Shown piece by piece: positions 26,017-34,717 of a stretch of 64,000 bases of DNA. The notes under the pieces were generated by a model. It searched no databases. It worked only from the letters and a program-made list of their open reading frames with translations, and was not told where the DNA came from. Both the position numbers and the translations under genes were made by a program. This DNA comes from Opitutia bacterium UBA7876 (GTDB lineage Bacteria > Verrucomicrobiota > Verrucomicrobiia > Opitutales > Seribacteraceae). The stretch spans positions 1 to 64,000 of the forward strand of contig DLRY01000100.1 in assembly GCA_002500665.1 (NCBI GenBank), in the 5' to 3' direction. Every line of letters starts with the position of its first letter. The stretch's first letter is position 1.

Positions 26017-26523
26017 TCATTGTCTGGCGATAGGCAAGCGTTTGACCAGCTTGTCGTTTTCATGAAACTCGACCGCCTGATAATTCCCCTTGGGGATGGA
26101 GAGGATCAAGGGGCAGGCGAAACTGGCAGAGTCGCTTTTATTGATCGTGGTCCGATACCGCAAAAACACGACCCCGTCCTCTACGGTCACGGAGGAAACC
26201 TCGAAAGTGCAAAAGGCCTTCCCTCTCCTTATGGCGGCGAGTACGAGCCGGCTATCGAAGGCATTGGGGGGCAGACGGGGAGACTTGTCCCCGAAGACGA
26301 AGGCCACGCCGAAGACCTGATCGAACTTCTTTCGGTCATGGAGAGCGACGAAGGAAAGGGGGTCATCGGGCTCGAATTTATTGGAGACGAAATAGCCCGA
26401 GTAGGTCTTGAAGTCGAGCTTGCCGATTTCCCGGGCGAAAGTTGACGCAATCAACAACCCAGTAAGTAGGAATAGCGCTAGGTTTGTTTTCATAAATAAC
26501 TTTCGGAAGCTTCCGGCAATCAT
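26017..26523 (-). CDS. Small exported protein of unknown function
   Basis: 168 residues if started at ATG 26523, which overlaps the sulfatase stop by ATGA; ATG 26493 is a good alternative that begins directly with a signal peptide (MKTNLALFLLTGLLIASTFA). The mature part is a compact beta-rich domain: YSGYFVSNKFEPDDPLSF, HDRKKFDQVFGVAFVFG, SRLVLAAIRRGKAFCTFEVS, VVFLRYRTTINKSDSASFAC. The strand with a conserved Arg-Tyr and the closing IPKGNYQAVEF recall PrcB-type or similar small exported domains, but the match is too weak to name. It sits between a sulfatase and an SGNH esterase in one operon, so a role with them is likely. Confidence 0.75.
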   Translation of the reverse strand: MIAGSFRKLFMKTNLALFLLTGLLIASTFAREIGKLDFKTYSGYFVSNKFEPDDPLSFVALHDRKKFDQVFGVAFVFGDKSPRLPPNAFDSRLVLAAIRRGKAFCTFEVSSVTVEDGVVFLRYRTTINKSDSASFACPLILSIPKGNYQAVEFHENDKLVKRLPIARQ

Positions 26524-28697
26524 TGCTTGGCCCGCACCGAGATTCCGGTCGGGGTATAGAAAATAGCGTACTTCTTGCCATCCACGAGGGCATCGTTGTT
26601 GGAGAATCCACCGGAAATAGACTTTGCCTTGAGCACGGAGATGCTTTTCCCGCTCTTCACTTTCCCAACACCACTCAAACTCAATTTGCCGGATAGCTTG
26701 ACGGCCCCTTCCACGACCAGGGGTTCTTCCAAGCTCAGGGCCAAGGTGCCCTGGGAGAAAAGATCGGCAATCACGGTACCGTGACCAGCGAGGGTTCCTC
26801 CGGGCTTAACGTCCACCCATCTCATGGATTTGATCGCCCCTCCCTGAAGAATCAATTGCCCCTTGGAGGCGACCCGAAGCTCGTTGCGGGCTCGTATCGA
26901 AACGCCCGGACGGACGGTCAAGGCGCCACCGACTTCAAGACCCAGAAATTCGGCATTCTCTTTCGCTACCGCCGATCCGCCCGGGATCCTCGCGCACCAG
27001 TGAGCCTGGGGCGAACCACTCTCCTTCATGTAGGTGATGCCGGCGTTTTCATAGAGGTAGTCGCTCCAGTTCGAGGCTTGGCGAATCAAGCCGTCATCGG
27101 GTCCCTTCCAAGTGTGATAGGTGTTGGCAAAGCCCGCCTCCTCGTCCACCCGTTCACCCTTCAGGAGGAGAAGGAGTTCCTTGACCAGTTGAGGTTTTTG
27201 CGAGGCAAGGTTGTTCTTCTCTCCCGGGTCTGTCTCCAGGTCGTAGAGCTGGATTTTCGAAGAATCTTTTGCGACGGCCCCCTTATTGGGCCGTTTACCC
27301 TTCCCTCCGACCGCCTTGGTTTTCCCACGGGGACGAACGAGCTTGTAGCGCCCGCGGATAATGGAAGCTTGGCCTCCCGCTTCGTGGATCAGGAATTCCC
27401 TCACTCGCCGTTCCCCCGCACCGGCTAAGATCGGAGCTATGGAAACACCGCTCAAGCCGATCGGGGCGGGGGCTCCAGCCAGTTCGCAAAAAGTGGGCAG
27501 AAGATCCGAGCAATCCACCACCAAGTCGGTGCTTGTGCCCGCCTTCAGCTTCGAGTTCCGGTGGATCTTCTCCGGCCATCGCATAATGGTCGGGACCCGG
27601 ATCCCACCCTCGTAGATGCTTCCCTTGGAGCCCAACAAGCCGCCGTTGGCACCCAGTTGCTCGCGGTTGCTACCCCTCGGCCCCCCGTTGTCAGACTGGA
27701 AGACCACGAGCGTCTCCTTGGCCACCGAGTCCGATTGATCGCCATCGCCGTTGGGGTCATCGAGGGCGGCGAGCAGGTTGCCGAAGTGAGCGTCGATGCG
27801 GGTAACCATGGCGCACCACTGCCTGGACTGGGGAGACAGTTTCGCGAAGAAAGCCTTGTCCCCGTAGGCTTTGTCCCATTGCGGAAGTTTCTGGATTTCG
27901 GCAAAGGGGGCATGAGGAATCTGGGCGGCGAACAAGGCGAAGAACGGTTCCCTGCTCTCCCTGTAGCGGACCGCCTGCCGGCGAACGAAATCGAGGGCGG
28001 CAAAGGCATAGACGTCGTCGCAGTAGGCGACCTTCGGGTAGTCCGGGTGATTCTGGCCGGCCGGGTAATCTGGGTAGGCCTTGTTGTTTTGATAAGGCGC
28101 CATGCTGTTGGGCTTGAGTTCCAGACCCCCGGGCGCCATAGGCCTTGCGGGAGCGTGCCAGAGGGTAGGCTGGAAGAAGGTATGGGCCCGCACGTGGTGC
28201 AACTCGGCCACCACGGACTGGTACCCGTGAGAGGTGGGGAGTGTCTGCAGGTTGTCGAGGGTCGGGTTTTGCATGTCCTTGGATCCGCCATAGCCCCACT
28301 TGCCCCAGTAGCCCGTGTGGTAGCCCGCCTTGGACAGGACGTCGCCCATGGTCAGGTCGTCCGTTCGGATTGCCTTCTTCGCATTGTCCGGATCGTTGCG
28401 GTCGGCAAAGGTGTAGCCCTGATGAAAACCGGTCTGCTGGGAAGAGCGGGCGGGCGAGCAAACCGTGCACCCGTAGCCCCGCCTGAAATTGATCCCTGCA
28501 GCGGCCAGGCGATCGAGATTCGGGGTCATTACGTAAGGCTCGCCCAAGGCCCTGCGATCGGCCTGCCCGTTGGGCCCGATGGAGCCCCAACCCAAGTCGT
28601 CTACGTAGAGGTAGAGGATGTTGGGCCTCTTGGCGTCAAGGGAAAGGCAGGCCAAGAGAAAGGTTATCGAACAGGCGAAGAAGGTAGGGCGTTTCAT
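26520..28697 (-). CDS. Exported sulfatase with C-terminal beta-helix-like repeat region
   Basis: 725 residues with a signal peptide (1-22). The modification motif is C-S-P-A-R at 80-84 (Cys80), an accepted C-x-P/A-x-R variant, and VFQSDNGGPRG supplies metal ligands later. The sulfatase domain ends near 575. The remaining about 150 residues consist of short glycine-rich strands with regular spacing (GALTVRPGVSIRARNELRV, GGTLAGHGTVIADLFSQGTL, GAVKLSGKLSLSGVGKVKSG), like the passenger-associated repeats of autotransporters. There is no beta-barrel translocator. This tail could be a surface stalk or an export/anchor domain. It leads the operon with the small exported protein and the SGNH esterase. 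Confidence 0.92.
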   Translation of the reverse strand: MKRPTFFACSITFLLACLSLDAKRPNILYLYVDDLGWGSIGPNGQADRRALGEPYVMTPNLDRLAAAGINFRRGYGCTVCSPARSSQQTGFHQGYTFADRNDPDNAKKAIRTDDLTMGDVLSKAGYHTGYWGKWGYGGSKDMQNPTLDNLQTLPTSHGYQSVVAELHHVRAHTFFQPTLWHAPARPMAPGGLELKPNSMAPYQNNKAYPDYPAGQNHPDYPKVAYCDDVYAFAALDFVRRQAVRYRESREPFFALFAAQIPHAPFAEIQKLPQWDKAYGDKAFFAKLSPQSRQWCAMVTRIDAHFGNLLAALDDPNGDGDQSDSVAKETLVVFQSDNGGPRGSNREQLGANGGLLGSKGSIYEGGIRVPTIMRWPEKIHRNSKLKAGTSTDLVVDCSDLLPTFCELAGAPAPIGLSGVSIAPILAGAGERRVREFLIHEAGGQASIIRGRYKLVRPRGKTKAVGGKGKRPNKGAVAKDSSKIQLYDLETDPGEKNNLASQKPQLVKELLLLLKGERVDEEAGFANTYHTWKGPDDGLIRQASNWSDYLYENAGITYMKESGSPQAHWCARIPGGSAVAKENAEFLGLEVGGALTVRPGVSIRARNELRVASKGQLILQGGAIKSMRWVDVKPGGTLAGHGTVIADLFSQGTLALSLEEPLVVEGAVKLSGKLSLSGVGKVKSGKSISVLKAKSISGGFSNNDALVDGKKYAIFYTPTGISVRAKQ

Positions 28698-28789
28698 CTT
28701 AGGGATGATCCCATCCTTGAACTTTCAATCCTTTCTTGCAAGGGATAAGCACGGTGCGCCGGCTCTTGCGATGGGAGCATCCGGGACGC

Positions 28790-29653
28790 CTAGGGCGAAT
28801 GGGTGAGAATCTCCCGGATGCGTTGGGCCAAGTTCTCGTCGGTTGCATAGACGGCTCCGCGGTGGTTCATGAAGGTGGAGTCCGAGCGGTTAAGGTCAAG
28901 GGGTTGGCCATGGACGTCGCTCACCACGGCCCCGGCCTCCTCAAACAAACAAGCGGTGGCGGCATAATCCCAGAGGCTTCCCCCACCCTCCTGCGGCTTG
29001 GCGAACTTGAAGTGACAACCGGGCCCATTCTCCAAGGCATGGCAGGCATTGATCACCGCCCCTCCGAATTGGGTAGCTACCAGTTTTTTCAACCCGATGG
29101 AATGAGCATAGTCCTCGAGCTCCTGCAAGACCCGGTCGCGCTCCAGGTGATCCGCAAAACTGCGGTCGTATGTGAAGGTCAGTTCTTCCGACGATGCATC
29201 CAAGGTCCAGGGCTCACCGTTTCTGAGGATGCCCTCCCCTTTCGTTGCCTGCCAAAGAACGTCGTGGACAGGATCGTAGACCACCCCGATCCGGGGCGAT
29301 CCGTCTTTAGCCACCAAGCCGATGGAAACGGAATAACCGGGTTCGCGCCGGATAAACGGCAAGGTGCCGTCCATAGGATCGATGCACCAGAAGAAATCCT
29401 TCTCAAGACGCCCATGGTCGTCCTCGCTCTCCTCCGTGAGCACCGCGAGGTCGAGCTCTTCGCAGGTCGGTCCGAGAACCTGAAGGATGGCATCCTGGGC
29501 CTTGCGGTCGACCTCGGTCACCACTTGGGACGCATAGGTGTCCCCTCCCTCCTTATGGACAACGTCGACATCGCGATTCTGGTGCGAACGAATGATTTCT
29601 CCGGCTTCAAGGGCGGCTTGCGAAGCTTCCCGAGTCAATGCCTCAAGATTCAT
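28790..29653 (-). CDS. Inositol-monophosphatase/CysQ-family phosphatase
   Basis: 287 residues, no leader, so cytoplasmic. The metal site is complete: Glu74-Glu75 in LTEESEDD (72-79), DPMDGT at 92-97, VTEVDRKAQ at 45-53, and a late SLWDYAATA with the third-metal Asp. Proteins of this fold remove phosphate from inositol phosphate, fructose-1,6-bisphosphate or 3'-phosphoadenosine 5'-phosphate (PAP). The C-terminal half is closer to histidinol-phosphatase/CysQ-like members than to eukaryotic inositol phosphatases, but I cannot fix the substrate. The start overlaps the kinase-like gene by TGATG, so the two are translated together. Confidence 0.88.
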   Translation of the reverse strand: MNLEALTREASQAALEAGEIIRSHQNRDVDVVHKEGGDTYASQVVTEVDRKAQDAILQVLGPTCEELDLAVLTEESEDDHGRLEKDFFWCIDPMDGTLPFIRREPGYSVSIGLVAKDGSPRIGVVYDPVHDVLWQATKGEGILRNGEPWTLDASSEELTFTYDRSFADHLERDRVLQELEDYAHSIGLKKLVATQFGGAVINACHALENGPGCHFKFAKPQEGGGSLWDYAATACLFEEAGAVVSDVHGQPLDLNRSDSTFMNHRGAVYATDENLAQRIREILTHSP

Positions 29654-30645
29654 CAGACCGTTTCCTCCTGCAGAGATTCGATCACCTCGCGGGTGACCCG
29701 TTCGCTATAGTCGCTGAGCTTCCAATGCCCGGGGCTCCAGCCTTTCATGAAGCGATGGAAATCGGCCCAAGCCACCCGGTACAAAGGCCGCCAGTCCGCT
29801 TCCAGCCTATCCGGGCAGAGATCCCGCCCAATTCTCTCCACGAAGGTTCGTAACTCCGTAAAGTAAAAGGTCAGGACCTCCTCCTCCCGGCGCTCGGCCT
29901 CATCGTCGCGGAAACAGCTTCCCACGAAGTAGGCGAGGTCCTTCATCCCACATCCGCCACCGACGTACTGGAAGTCGACCGCAGCCACTTCCGACCCATC
30001 GGGGCCGAAGCAAAAGTTGGCTAACTTGGCATCGCCATGAACCAGGCCGCGGAAGGGCGTCGCCTTGAGCTTGGCATCAATGGCCGCGGCAGCCTCCTTT
30101 AGGGGTCGGTCATCCAGTTCCTCCAGTTCATCGGGACGGGTCTCGAGATGCCAGTAAGTCCCGCTTTCCCAGAGGCCGCCAGGATCCACTCCCAGGTTCT
30201 CGGCATGGAAGGCGGCCAGCCAACGGACGCAGGCCTGCCACTCGACCCTGTTGACTGAGTTTCTACGCCCCGCAAACCCCGCCGCATCGAGATCCTCGAG
30301 TACCAGCAGGACCTCATCCCCCTCGACCTTCGCGCCGATACATTCGGGCATCCGGGCCAGACCGGGCTCCCCCCGTTCCCGCTGCCGTCCGTACCAATGG
30401 GTTTCCACTTGGTAGGACTTGAGTTTTCTTCGGTGGGAAAAGTCCGTATTCCACCCGCGCGGATGTCCGCCCCGGCCGGGCTGGACGCGCTTTACGATGA
30501 CGCTTGTGACGTCCGTTCCCTCGAGGCCTATGCGGTCAATGCTACCATACCCGCTCCAAAGGCTTTGCACCCTGCCCCGAGGTCTGAGTGCGGTTGAGCC
30601 AGTCAGGTTTCGAACCACCCGGTCTATTTCCTCCTGCTCCATCAA
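29653..30645 (-). CDS. Ecdysteroid-kinase-like / choline-kinase-like phosphotransferase
   Basis: 330 residues, cytoplasmic. It shows the kinase-like fold: a beta-3 lysine in VIVKRV (49-54), LVLEDLDAAGF hinge (114-124), the catalytic loop HGDAKLAN (203-210) and the metal-binding DFQ (224-226). The ordering, the spacing and the PYRVAWADFHRFMKGWSP-like C-terminal helix suit the EcKL/APH group, which phosphorylates hydroxyl groups of small molecules such as steroids, choline or aminoglycosides. Bacterial members are poorly studied. It is coupled by TGATG to a CysQ-like phosphatase. Start could also be ATG 30642. No linkage to antibiotic resistance is suggested by context. Confidence 0.85.
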   Translation of the reverse strand: MMEQEEIDRVVRNLTGSTALRPRGRVQSLWSGYGSIDRIGLEGTDVTSVIVKRVQPGRGGHPRGWNTDFSHRRKLKSYQVETHWYGRQRERGEPGLARMPECIGAKVEGDEVLLVLEDLDAAGFAGRRNSVNRVEWQACVRWLAAFHAENLGVDPGGLWESGTYWHLETRPDELEELDDRPLKEAAAAIDAKLKATPFRGLVHGDAKLANFCFGPDGSEVAAVDFQYVGGGCGMKDLAYFVGSCFRDDEAERREEEVLTFYFTELRTFVERIGRDLCPDRLEADWRPLYRVAWADFHRFMKGWSPGHWKLSDYSERVTREVIESLQEETV

Positions 30646-30660
30646 GCCGCCCAGGACATT

Positions 30661-30674
30661 CTCGTCAGGACGAG
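30661..30674. repeat. Short 14-base inverted repeat between two minus-strand genes
   Basis: CTCGTC at 30661-30666 and GACGAG at 30669-30674 pair perfectly around AG. It lies in the 48-base gap between the DUF1080 gene and the kinase-like gene. The two-base centre is too small for an RNA loop, so a DNA-binding site is the more likely reading, or chance. Confidence 0.25.
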
Positions 30675-30693
30675 CCCCTTGTTCAGGTGCCGG

Positions 30694-31479
30694 TCAATTG
30701 GATTGATCCAGTATCCAGACGTTCCTGTAGCGAACGTCCTGGCCATGCTCCTGGAGCTTGAGGCCTCCCGGAGCGGAGGTAACCTTGATCCCGCCATTGG
30801 CATGCTTCACCTCGGCATCGTCGTGGACCTTGATTCCATTCCACCAGACCGTGGCCCGGGCATTGGCTACCTTTTTTTCGCCCTCCCATTTCGCATCCTT
30901 GAAGATGAAGTGGAAGGCATGCCACTGGCCGTTCGGCCTCCATGCATTGCGGTCTGGCACCCGGTCCATGCAGAAAGCCGCAATTCCATGAGGCCCGATC
31001 TTCCAGTTGTAGGGATCCTTTATGTTTTTTCCCTTGGGTGATTCGATTTGAATCTCATAGCGGTTCTGCATGTAGACTCCGCTGTTCGTGTAACCATCCG
31101 GTTTCCCATCCCCGCGGGCTCCCATCATGATGAATTCGACGTGCCCCTCGTAATCGGAGTATTTCTTCTTGGTCACCAGGTCATGCGTGCCCCATTTCCT
31201 TCCACCATCCGTCATGAGGGTCTTTCCCTTGCCCTTCGGGTCGTCCATGATCTTCCAGGTGATTTCCATTTCCTTCTTGGGCCACATTACCCAGTTCTTG
31301 CGGACCGATTCCATGGTTCCGTCGAAAAGAACTTCAGCTCCCTTTGGGGCCTTCAATCCAACGTCCTTACCCTTGTCGTATCCCTTCTGTTCCTCGGGTT
31401 TCTTGCCTCCATAAAGAAGGCCTGCCAAAGCAAGAAAGGCAATCGACTGAATGGTTAATCTGGATACGAATGTGCTCAT
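30694..31479 (-). CDS. Exported DUF1080 (3-keto-disaccharide hydrolase-like) protein
   Basis: 261 residues from ATG 31479, which begins a signal peptide (MSTFVSRLTIQSIAFLALAG); ATG 31503 and 31554 are open but put extra residues ahead. The mature part is a LamG-like sandwich of the DUF1080 family: GAEVLFDGTMESVRKNWVMW near the start, WGTHDLVTKKKYSDYEGHVE, NSGVYMQNRYEIQIES in the middle, and GGIKVTSAPGGLKLQEHGQD with VRYRNVWIL at the end. Characterised relatives split 3-keto-glycosides. Two paralogues occur in this operon, separated by an alpha/beta hydrolase gene. Confidence 0.9.
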   Translation of the reverse strand: MSTFVSRLTIQSIAFLALAGLLYGGKKPEEQKGYDKGKDVGLKAPKGAEVLFDGTMESVRKNWVMWPKKEMEITWKIMDDPKGKGKTLMTDGGRKWGTHDLVTKKKYSDYEGHVEFIMMGARGDGKPDGYTNSGVYMQNRYEIQIESPKGKNIKDPYNWKIGPHGIAAFCMDRVPDRNAWRPNGQWHAFHFIFKDAKWEGEKKVANARATVWWNGIKVHDDAEVKHANGGIKVTSAPGGLKLQEHGQDVRYRNVWILDQSN

Positions 31480-31566
31480 GGTTTTTGGTGTTGGGTTGAT
31501 CATGGTTATGAAAGGCGGTTTATCGCCAGAATTGAATAAACGCTTGGAAAGCATGCGTCAAAGCCT

Positions 31567-32568
31567 TCAACTCGGGCGAATCTTCATCGTGCAATCGGGG
31601 TCGGGTGGCGATGGCTTTCCGACTTGGTCGACCGGATGGGTATAAAGATATTTCCAGACTTCCTTCCAGCGCCCGTCCCGAACCACGATGCCGTGCGCCT
31701 TGTTGGCGTTTCCATCGACGTCGAAATCGGTGATCAAACGCCGTGAGTTTTCGAAGGGAAACTTGGCTTTTTCAACATTTACCAAGGGCCCGAACTTGGC
31801 CAACCCGAGCATTTGCCAGGAGCGGCAATAGTGATCGGCCGTCCATCCCTTGTCGAGTATGTGGGTAAAGGCGAAGTACCGGTTGGAGGGGGTGGCAGAT
31901 GGCAGGCTTTGCCAGGATTCCAACTGATCGCGGGGCCCCGAAAACGCAACCACTCGGGCGACCTTTTGATGCTTGGCAAAACGCGCCGAGGTGGTCGAAC
32001 CATGGGATATGCCCGAGAGGATGACCTTGTCCCATCGCAGATCCGTTTGTTTTTCATTGAGAAAGCGTTCCCATTTCCCTTGTGGGTTTTCGTTGGCCAA
32101 CCATTGGACGAATTTCAGCGATCGGGCGGCCAAACCATCGGGCTTTGGAATCACGACGAGCGGACTGTGGTCTTCCCCCGTGGCAGCTTCCAAGCGGATT
32201 TTACCCAGGCATTCCCCGGTATCGTGCGTTTCCTTGGGAATGGTGGAAAACCAGCGGTTGGCATAGTGAGGTTGGATCAGGTGCAGTCCCAAACTGCTCA
32301 AGTATTTGGAGAGTTCACCATTGTAACTCATCAACCAGATAACGAGGCGGTCACGGGACGCCACACGGGTATCGACGATGGCATGCTGAAGGTCTTGATA
32401 CTTGCCCTTGACCTCGGCGAAAGTGAACTTGATCTCCGGGTGTTCCTTGGCCAGTGGATCTATCTTACTCGCCCGGTTGGAGAATTCCCACCGTTGAGCG
32501 GGTTGCGATTCCAAGGCCTGGAAAAGAAAGACAGTCGTCAGAAAGTATGGCCAGGCTTTAGCCTTCAT
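31567..32568 (-). CDS. Exported alpha/beta hydrolase (BPSS1187-like)
   Basis: 333 residues from ATG 32568 (MKAKAWPYFLTTVFLFQALES is a leader); ATG 32589 adds seven residues. The nucleophile elbow G-I-S-H-G lies in KVILSGISHGSTTSARFA, and a late strand near THILDKGWTADHYCRSW plus RRLITDFDVDGNANKAHGIV near the C-terminus could carry the acid and the histidine. The short-chain shape and the LIQPHYANRWFSTIP stretch fit the BPSS1187 group common in Verrucomicrobiota. The substrate is unknown; the neighbours suggest an ester on a carbohydrate. It lies 24 bases downstream of a DUF1080 gene and upstream of another. Confidence 0.82.
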   Translation of the reverse strand: MKAKAWPYFLTTVFLFQALESQPAQRWEFSNRASKIDPLAKEHPEIKFTFAEVKGKYQDLQHAIVDTRVASRDRLVIWLMSYNGELSKYLSSLGLHLIQPHYANRWFSTIPKETHDTGECLGKIRLEAATGEDHSPLVVIPKPDGLAARSLKFVQWLANENPQGKWERFLNEKQTDLRWDKVILSGISHGSTTSARFAKHQKVARVVAFSGPRDQLESWQSLPSATPSNRYFAFTHILDKGWTADHYCRSWQMLGLAKFGPLVNVEKAKFPFENSRRLITDFDVDGNANKAHGIVVRDGRWKEVWKYLYTHPVDQVGKPSPPDPDCTMKIRPS

Positions 32569-32592
32569 TGTAAACTCGAGGGGGAGCAAGGT

Positions 32593-33339
32593 CTACTTGC
32601 GCTTCATCGGGATAGGATCCTGGTAGGGCCTGAACCAGACGTTGCGGTAGCGCACCGGGTTGCCGTGGTCCTGCAAAGCGAGATGCCCGGTCTTGCCCAG
32701 CGATCCTCCCACTTCCATATTGTCCTGAATCAGTACTCCATTGTGCAAAACCGTGTAGGCGCTTTTACGAAGGTATTTGCCGGCCTCGTCTTGGATCGGG
32801 GCATGCACGATGACGTCGTAGCTTTGCCAGACCCCCGGTGCCCGGCAAGCGTTGACGAGGGGCGGGTAGCGGTTGTAGATGGCTCCTGCCTGACCATGGG
32901 AATAGGTCGAGTTCTCATAGGAATCAAGAACCTGGACTTCAGGTCCGCCCAAGGGGAAGAAGCCCGAATTTCCCCTGCCCTGCCCAGAGCCCTTGACCAC
33001 CTCTGGGGTGCGCCACTCGACGTGATATTGACCATAGCCAAGCTTTTCCTTGGTTCGGATGGATCCCGATCCACGAACAACTTCCATAGCTCCGTCCACG
33101 AGTTTCCATTTCACTTCCCCACCCTTTCCACTTTCCCATTGGTCGAAATTCTTGCCGTCGAACAACACGATGGCGTCGGAGGGGGGAGTGCCGGCCTTAT
33201 CCGGGGTACCGTGCACTCCGGGAGTGACCACTGGTGGAATCGACGGATCGGATTTCTCCTTCTTCTCGTGATGCTTGGCAGAGGAGGCGAAGGCGGGGAT
33301 GAGCAAGGCGGATAGAAACAGGGCGGGTAATTTTTTCAT
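32593..33339 (-). CDS. Exported DUF1080 (3-keto-disaccharide hydrolase-like) protein
   Basis: 248 residues from ATG 33339 (MKKLPALFLSALLIPAFASSA is the signal peptide; an ATG at 33372 would add eleven residues). Signature parts are DAIVLFDGKNFDQWESGKGG, the strand YGQYHVEWRTPE, RGNSGFFPLGGPEVQVLDSY and the closing GHLALQDHGNPVRYRNVWFR. It is a diverged paralogue of the copy at 30694-31479, sharing the closing RYRNVW strand. The family is linked to 3-keto-glycoside breakdown, which would fit the exported Gfo/Idh/MocA oxidoreductase nearby. It is probably the first gene of the DUF1080 / hydrolase / DUF1080 set. Confidence 0.9.
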   Translation of the reverse strand: MKKLPALFLSALLIPAFASSAKHHEKKEKSDPSIPPVVTPGVHGTPDKAGTPPSDAIVLFDGKNFDQWESGKGGEVKWKLVDGAMEVVRGSGSIRTKEKLGYGQYHVEWRTPEVVKGSGQGRGNSGFFPLGGPEVQVLDSYENSTYSHGQAGAIYNRYPPLVNACRAPGVWQSYDVIVHAPIQDEAGKYLRKSAYTVLHNGVLIQDNMEVGGSLGKTGHLALQDHGNPVRYRNVWFRPYQDPIPMKRK

Positions 33340-33426
33340 AATCCCATCGTAAGAGGATGAGACCAAGCTCAACGAGTCTAAAAGAGGCTATTATCGAAAA
33401 AGTGGCGGACAAGGACTTTCCGGAAA

Positions 33427-34545
33427 TCAGGACTGATTCATAGCCAATTCCGGCATGTGCTCGTAATCTTCGGTCATCATCTGGTATTCGATGTCTTCCT
33501 TGTCCTGCGCCGAACCCTCGGCTTGGGTCAAAACGTACTTGGCAAAATCCTTGCACCACTGCTCGTTCGTGTTGAGGCACTCGACCGGATAGACGTTCCC
33601 GCCCCACTCCTTGGCCTCCTCAGCTAGTTCGTGACCCAATTCGTCCGTGGTTTCCAGACAATCGGCAACGAAGCTCGGGGAGTATACCAACAATTCCTTG
33701 TTTCCTTCCTCAATTAATTTTTCCACCGTATCTTCGGTGTACGGAGTGATCCATTCCTCCGAACCGAAACGGCTCTGGAAGGTCATGACCGCCTGCTCGG
33801 GCCCGAGGTGCTTGAGGCGGTCGACGATCAAGCGGTAGGTCTCGTAACAGTGCCGGTAGTAGTCATCACCCTTGAAAACGACCCGTCTTTTCTGCATGCC
33901 GTGAAAGGAAATGACCAACTTGTCGATCTCAATGCCCTCCTTCTTGAGCTCCTCGACCTTCGCGTCGACTTGGGTGACCGAATTGTCGATGAAGGCGTGG
34001 GTCCGGTGAAAATTCGTGATCACCTCGAAGGTGGGAATCTTCACCCGCTTGGACAACTCCTTGGCCAAGGCGTCCACACCCGAGGCGATGGTACTCTCGG
34101 AATACTGGGGGAACATCGGGATGACCATCAGCTTGGTGGCTCCGACGTTGTTCTTCAGATCCTCCTCCCAGCTGTCGTACACTTCATCGACGTAAGGGGG
34201 CGAGAGCAGGAATGCATGGTTGACCTCGACATAGCCCTCGGGGTCGATCTTCTTAAGTTCGTCCCTCACACTGTTGGTGAAATTCTCGGTGTTGGTGATC
34301 AGGGGAAAACTCTTTCCGTCCCAGATCCTCTCATAGAGTTTGGCTGACTTTGCAGGGCGAAAAGGAAGCACGAAACCGTTCAGAATAATCTTCCAGACCC
34401 AAGGATTGATGTCGATGACGCGTGGGTCGCCAAGAAAGTTGCGCAGGTATTTGCGCAACGCCTTCGGAGTAGGAGCCTCGGGGGAACCGAGTTGCACAAA
34501 GACGACCTTGGTCTTCCGCTTGGGTGGCACGTAGGTATGACTCAT
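33427..34545 (-). CDS. hemH: Ferrochelatase
   Basis: 372 residues, cytoplasmic or membrane-associated. It inserts ferrous iron into porphyrin at the last step of haem synthesis. VVFVQLGSPEAPTPKALRKY is the family opening; SFHGMQKRRVVF contains the metal-binding histidine, and YSPSFVADCLETTDEL near the end carries the conserved glutamate, while TFQSRFGSEEW matches the porphyrin-cleft strand. Length is slightly above the usual because of an acidic C-terminal tail of about 30 residues. It is an ordinary housekeeping gene amid accessory genes. The many CxxCH proteins of this region would raise haem demand, but no regulatory link is visible. Confidence 0.95.
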   Translation of the reverse strand: MSHTYVPPKRKTKVVFVQLGSPEAPTPKALRKYLRNFLGDPRVIDINPWVWKIILNGFVLPFRPAKSAKLYERIWDGKSFPLITNTENFTNSVRDELKKIDPEGYVEVNHAFLLSPPYVDEVYDSWEEDLKNNVGATKLMVIPMFPQYSESTIASGVDALAKELSKRVKIPTFEVITNFHRTHAFIDNSVTQVDAKVEELKKEGIEIDKLVISFHGMQKRRVVFKGDDYYRHCYETYRLIVDRLKHLGPEQAVMTFQSRFGSEEWITPYTEDTVEKLIEEGNKELLVYSPSFVADCLETTDELGHELAEEAKEWGGNVYPVECLNTNEQWCKDFAKYVLTQAEGSAQDKEDIEYQMMTEDYEHMPELAMNQS

Positions 34546-34717
34546 GTGATATGAAGGAATTTAGAATGGAAAAAGGTGAAAGAGTCGCATGTCAGCCAAA
34601 TGACAAACTATTATTTTAACCCCAAAGGGCAACCAATTCAAACTTCTGAGAAAGATACCGGCTTCCACTCCAAAAGATTCCAACCTTTAAAGTTAGAATC
34701 TAGAAATGATCAACTTC

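Noticed and set aside
31813..33315. Open frame of 500 codons on the plus strand
   Set aside because: It spans the antisense of an alpha/beta hydrolase and a DUF1080 gene and shows no domain.
34546..34717. AT-rich gap between hemH and a sulfatase
   Set aside because: Checked for promoters, repeats and small genes; no clear element.
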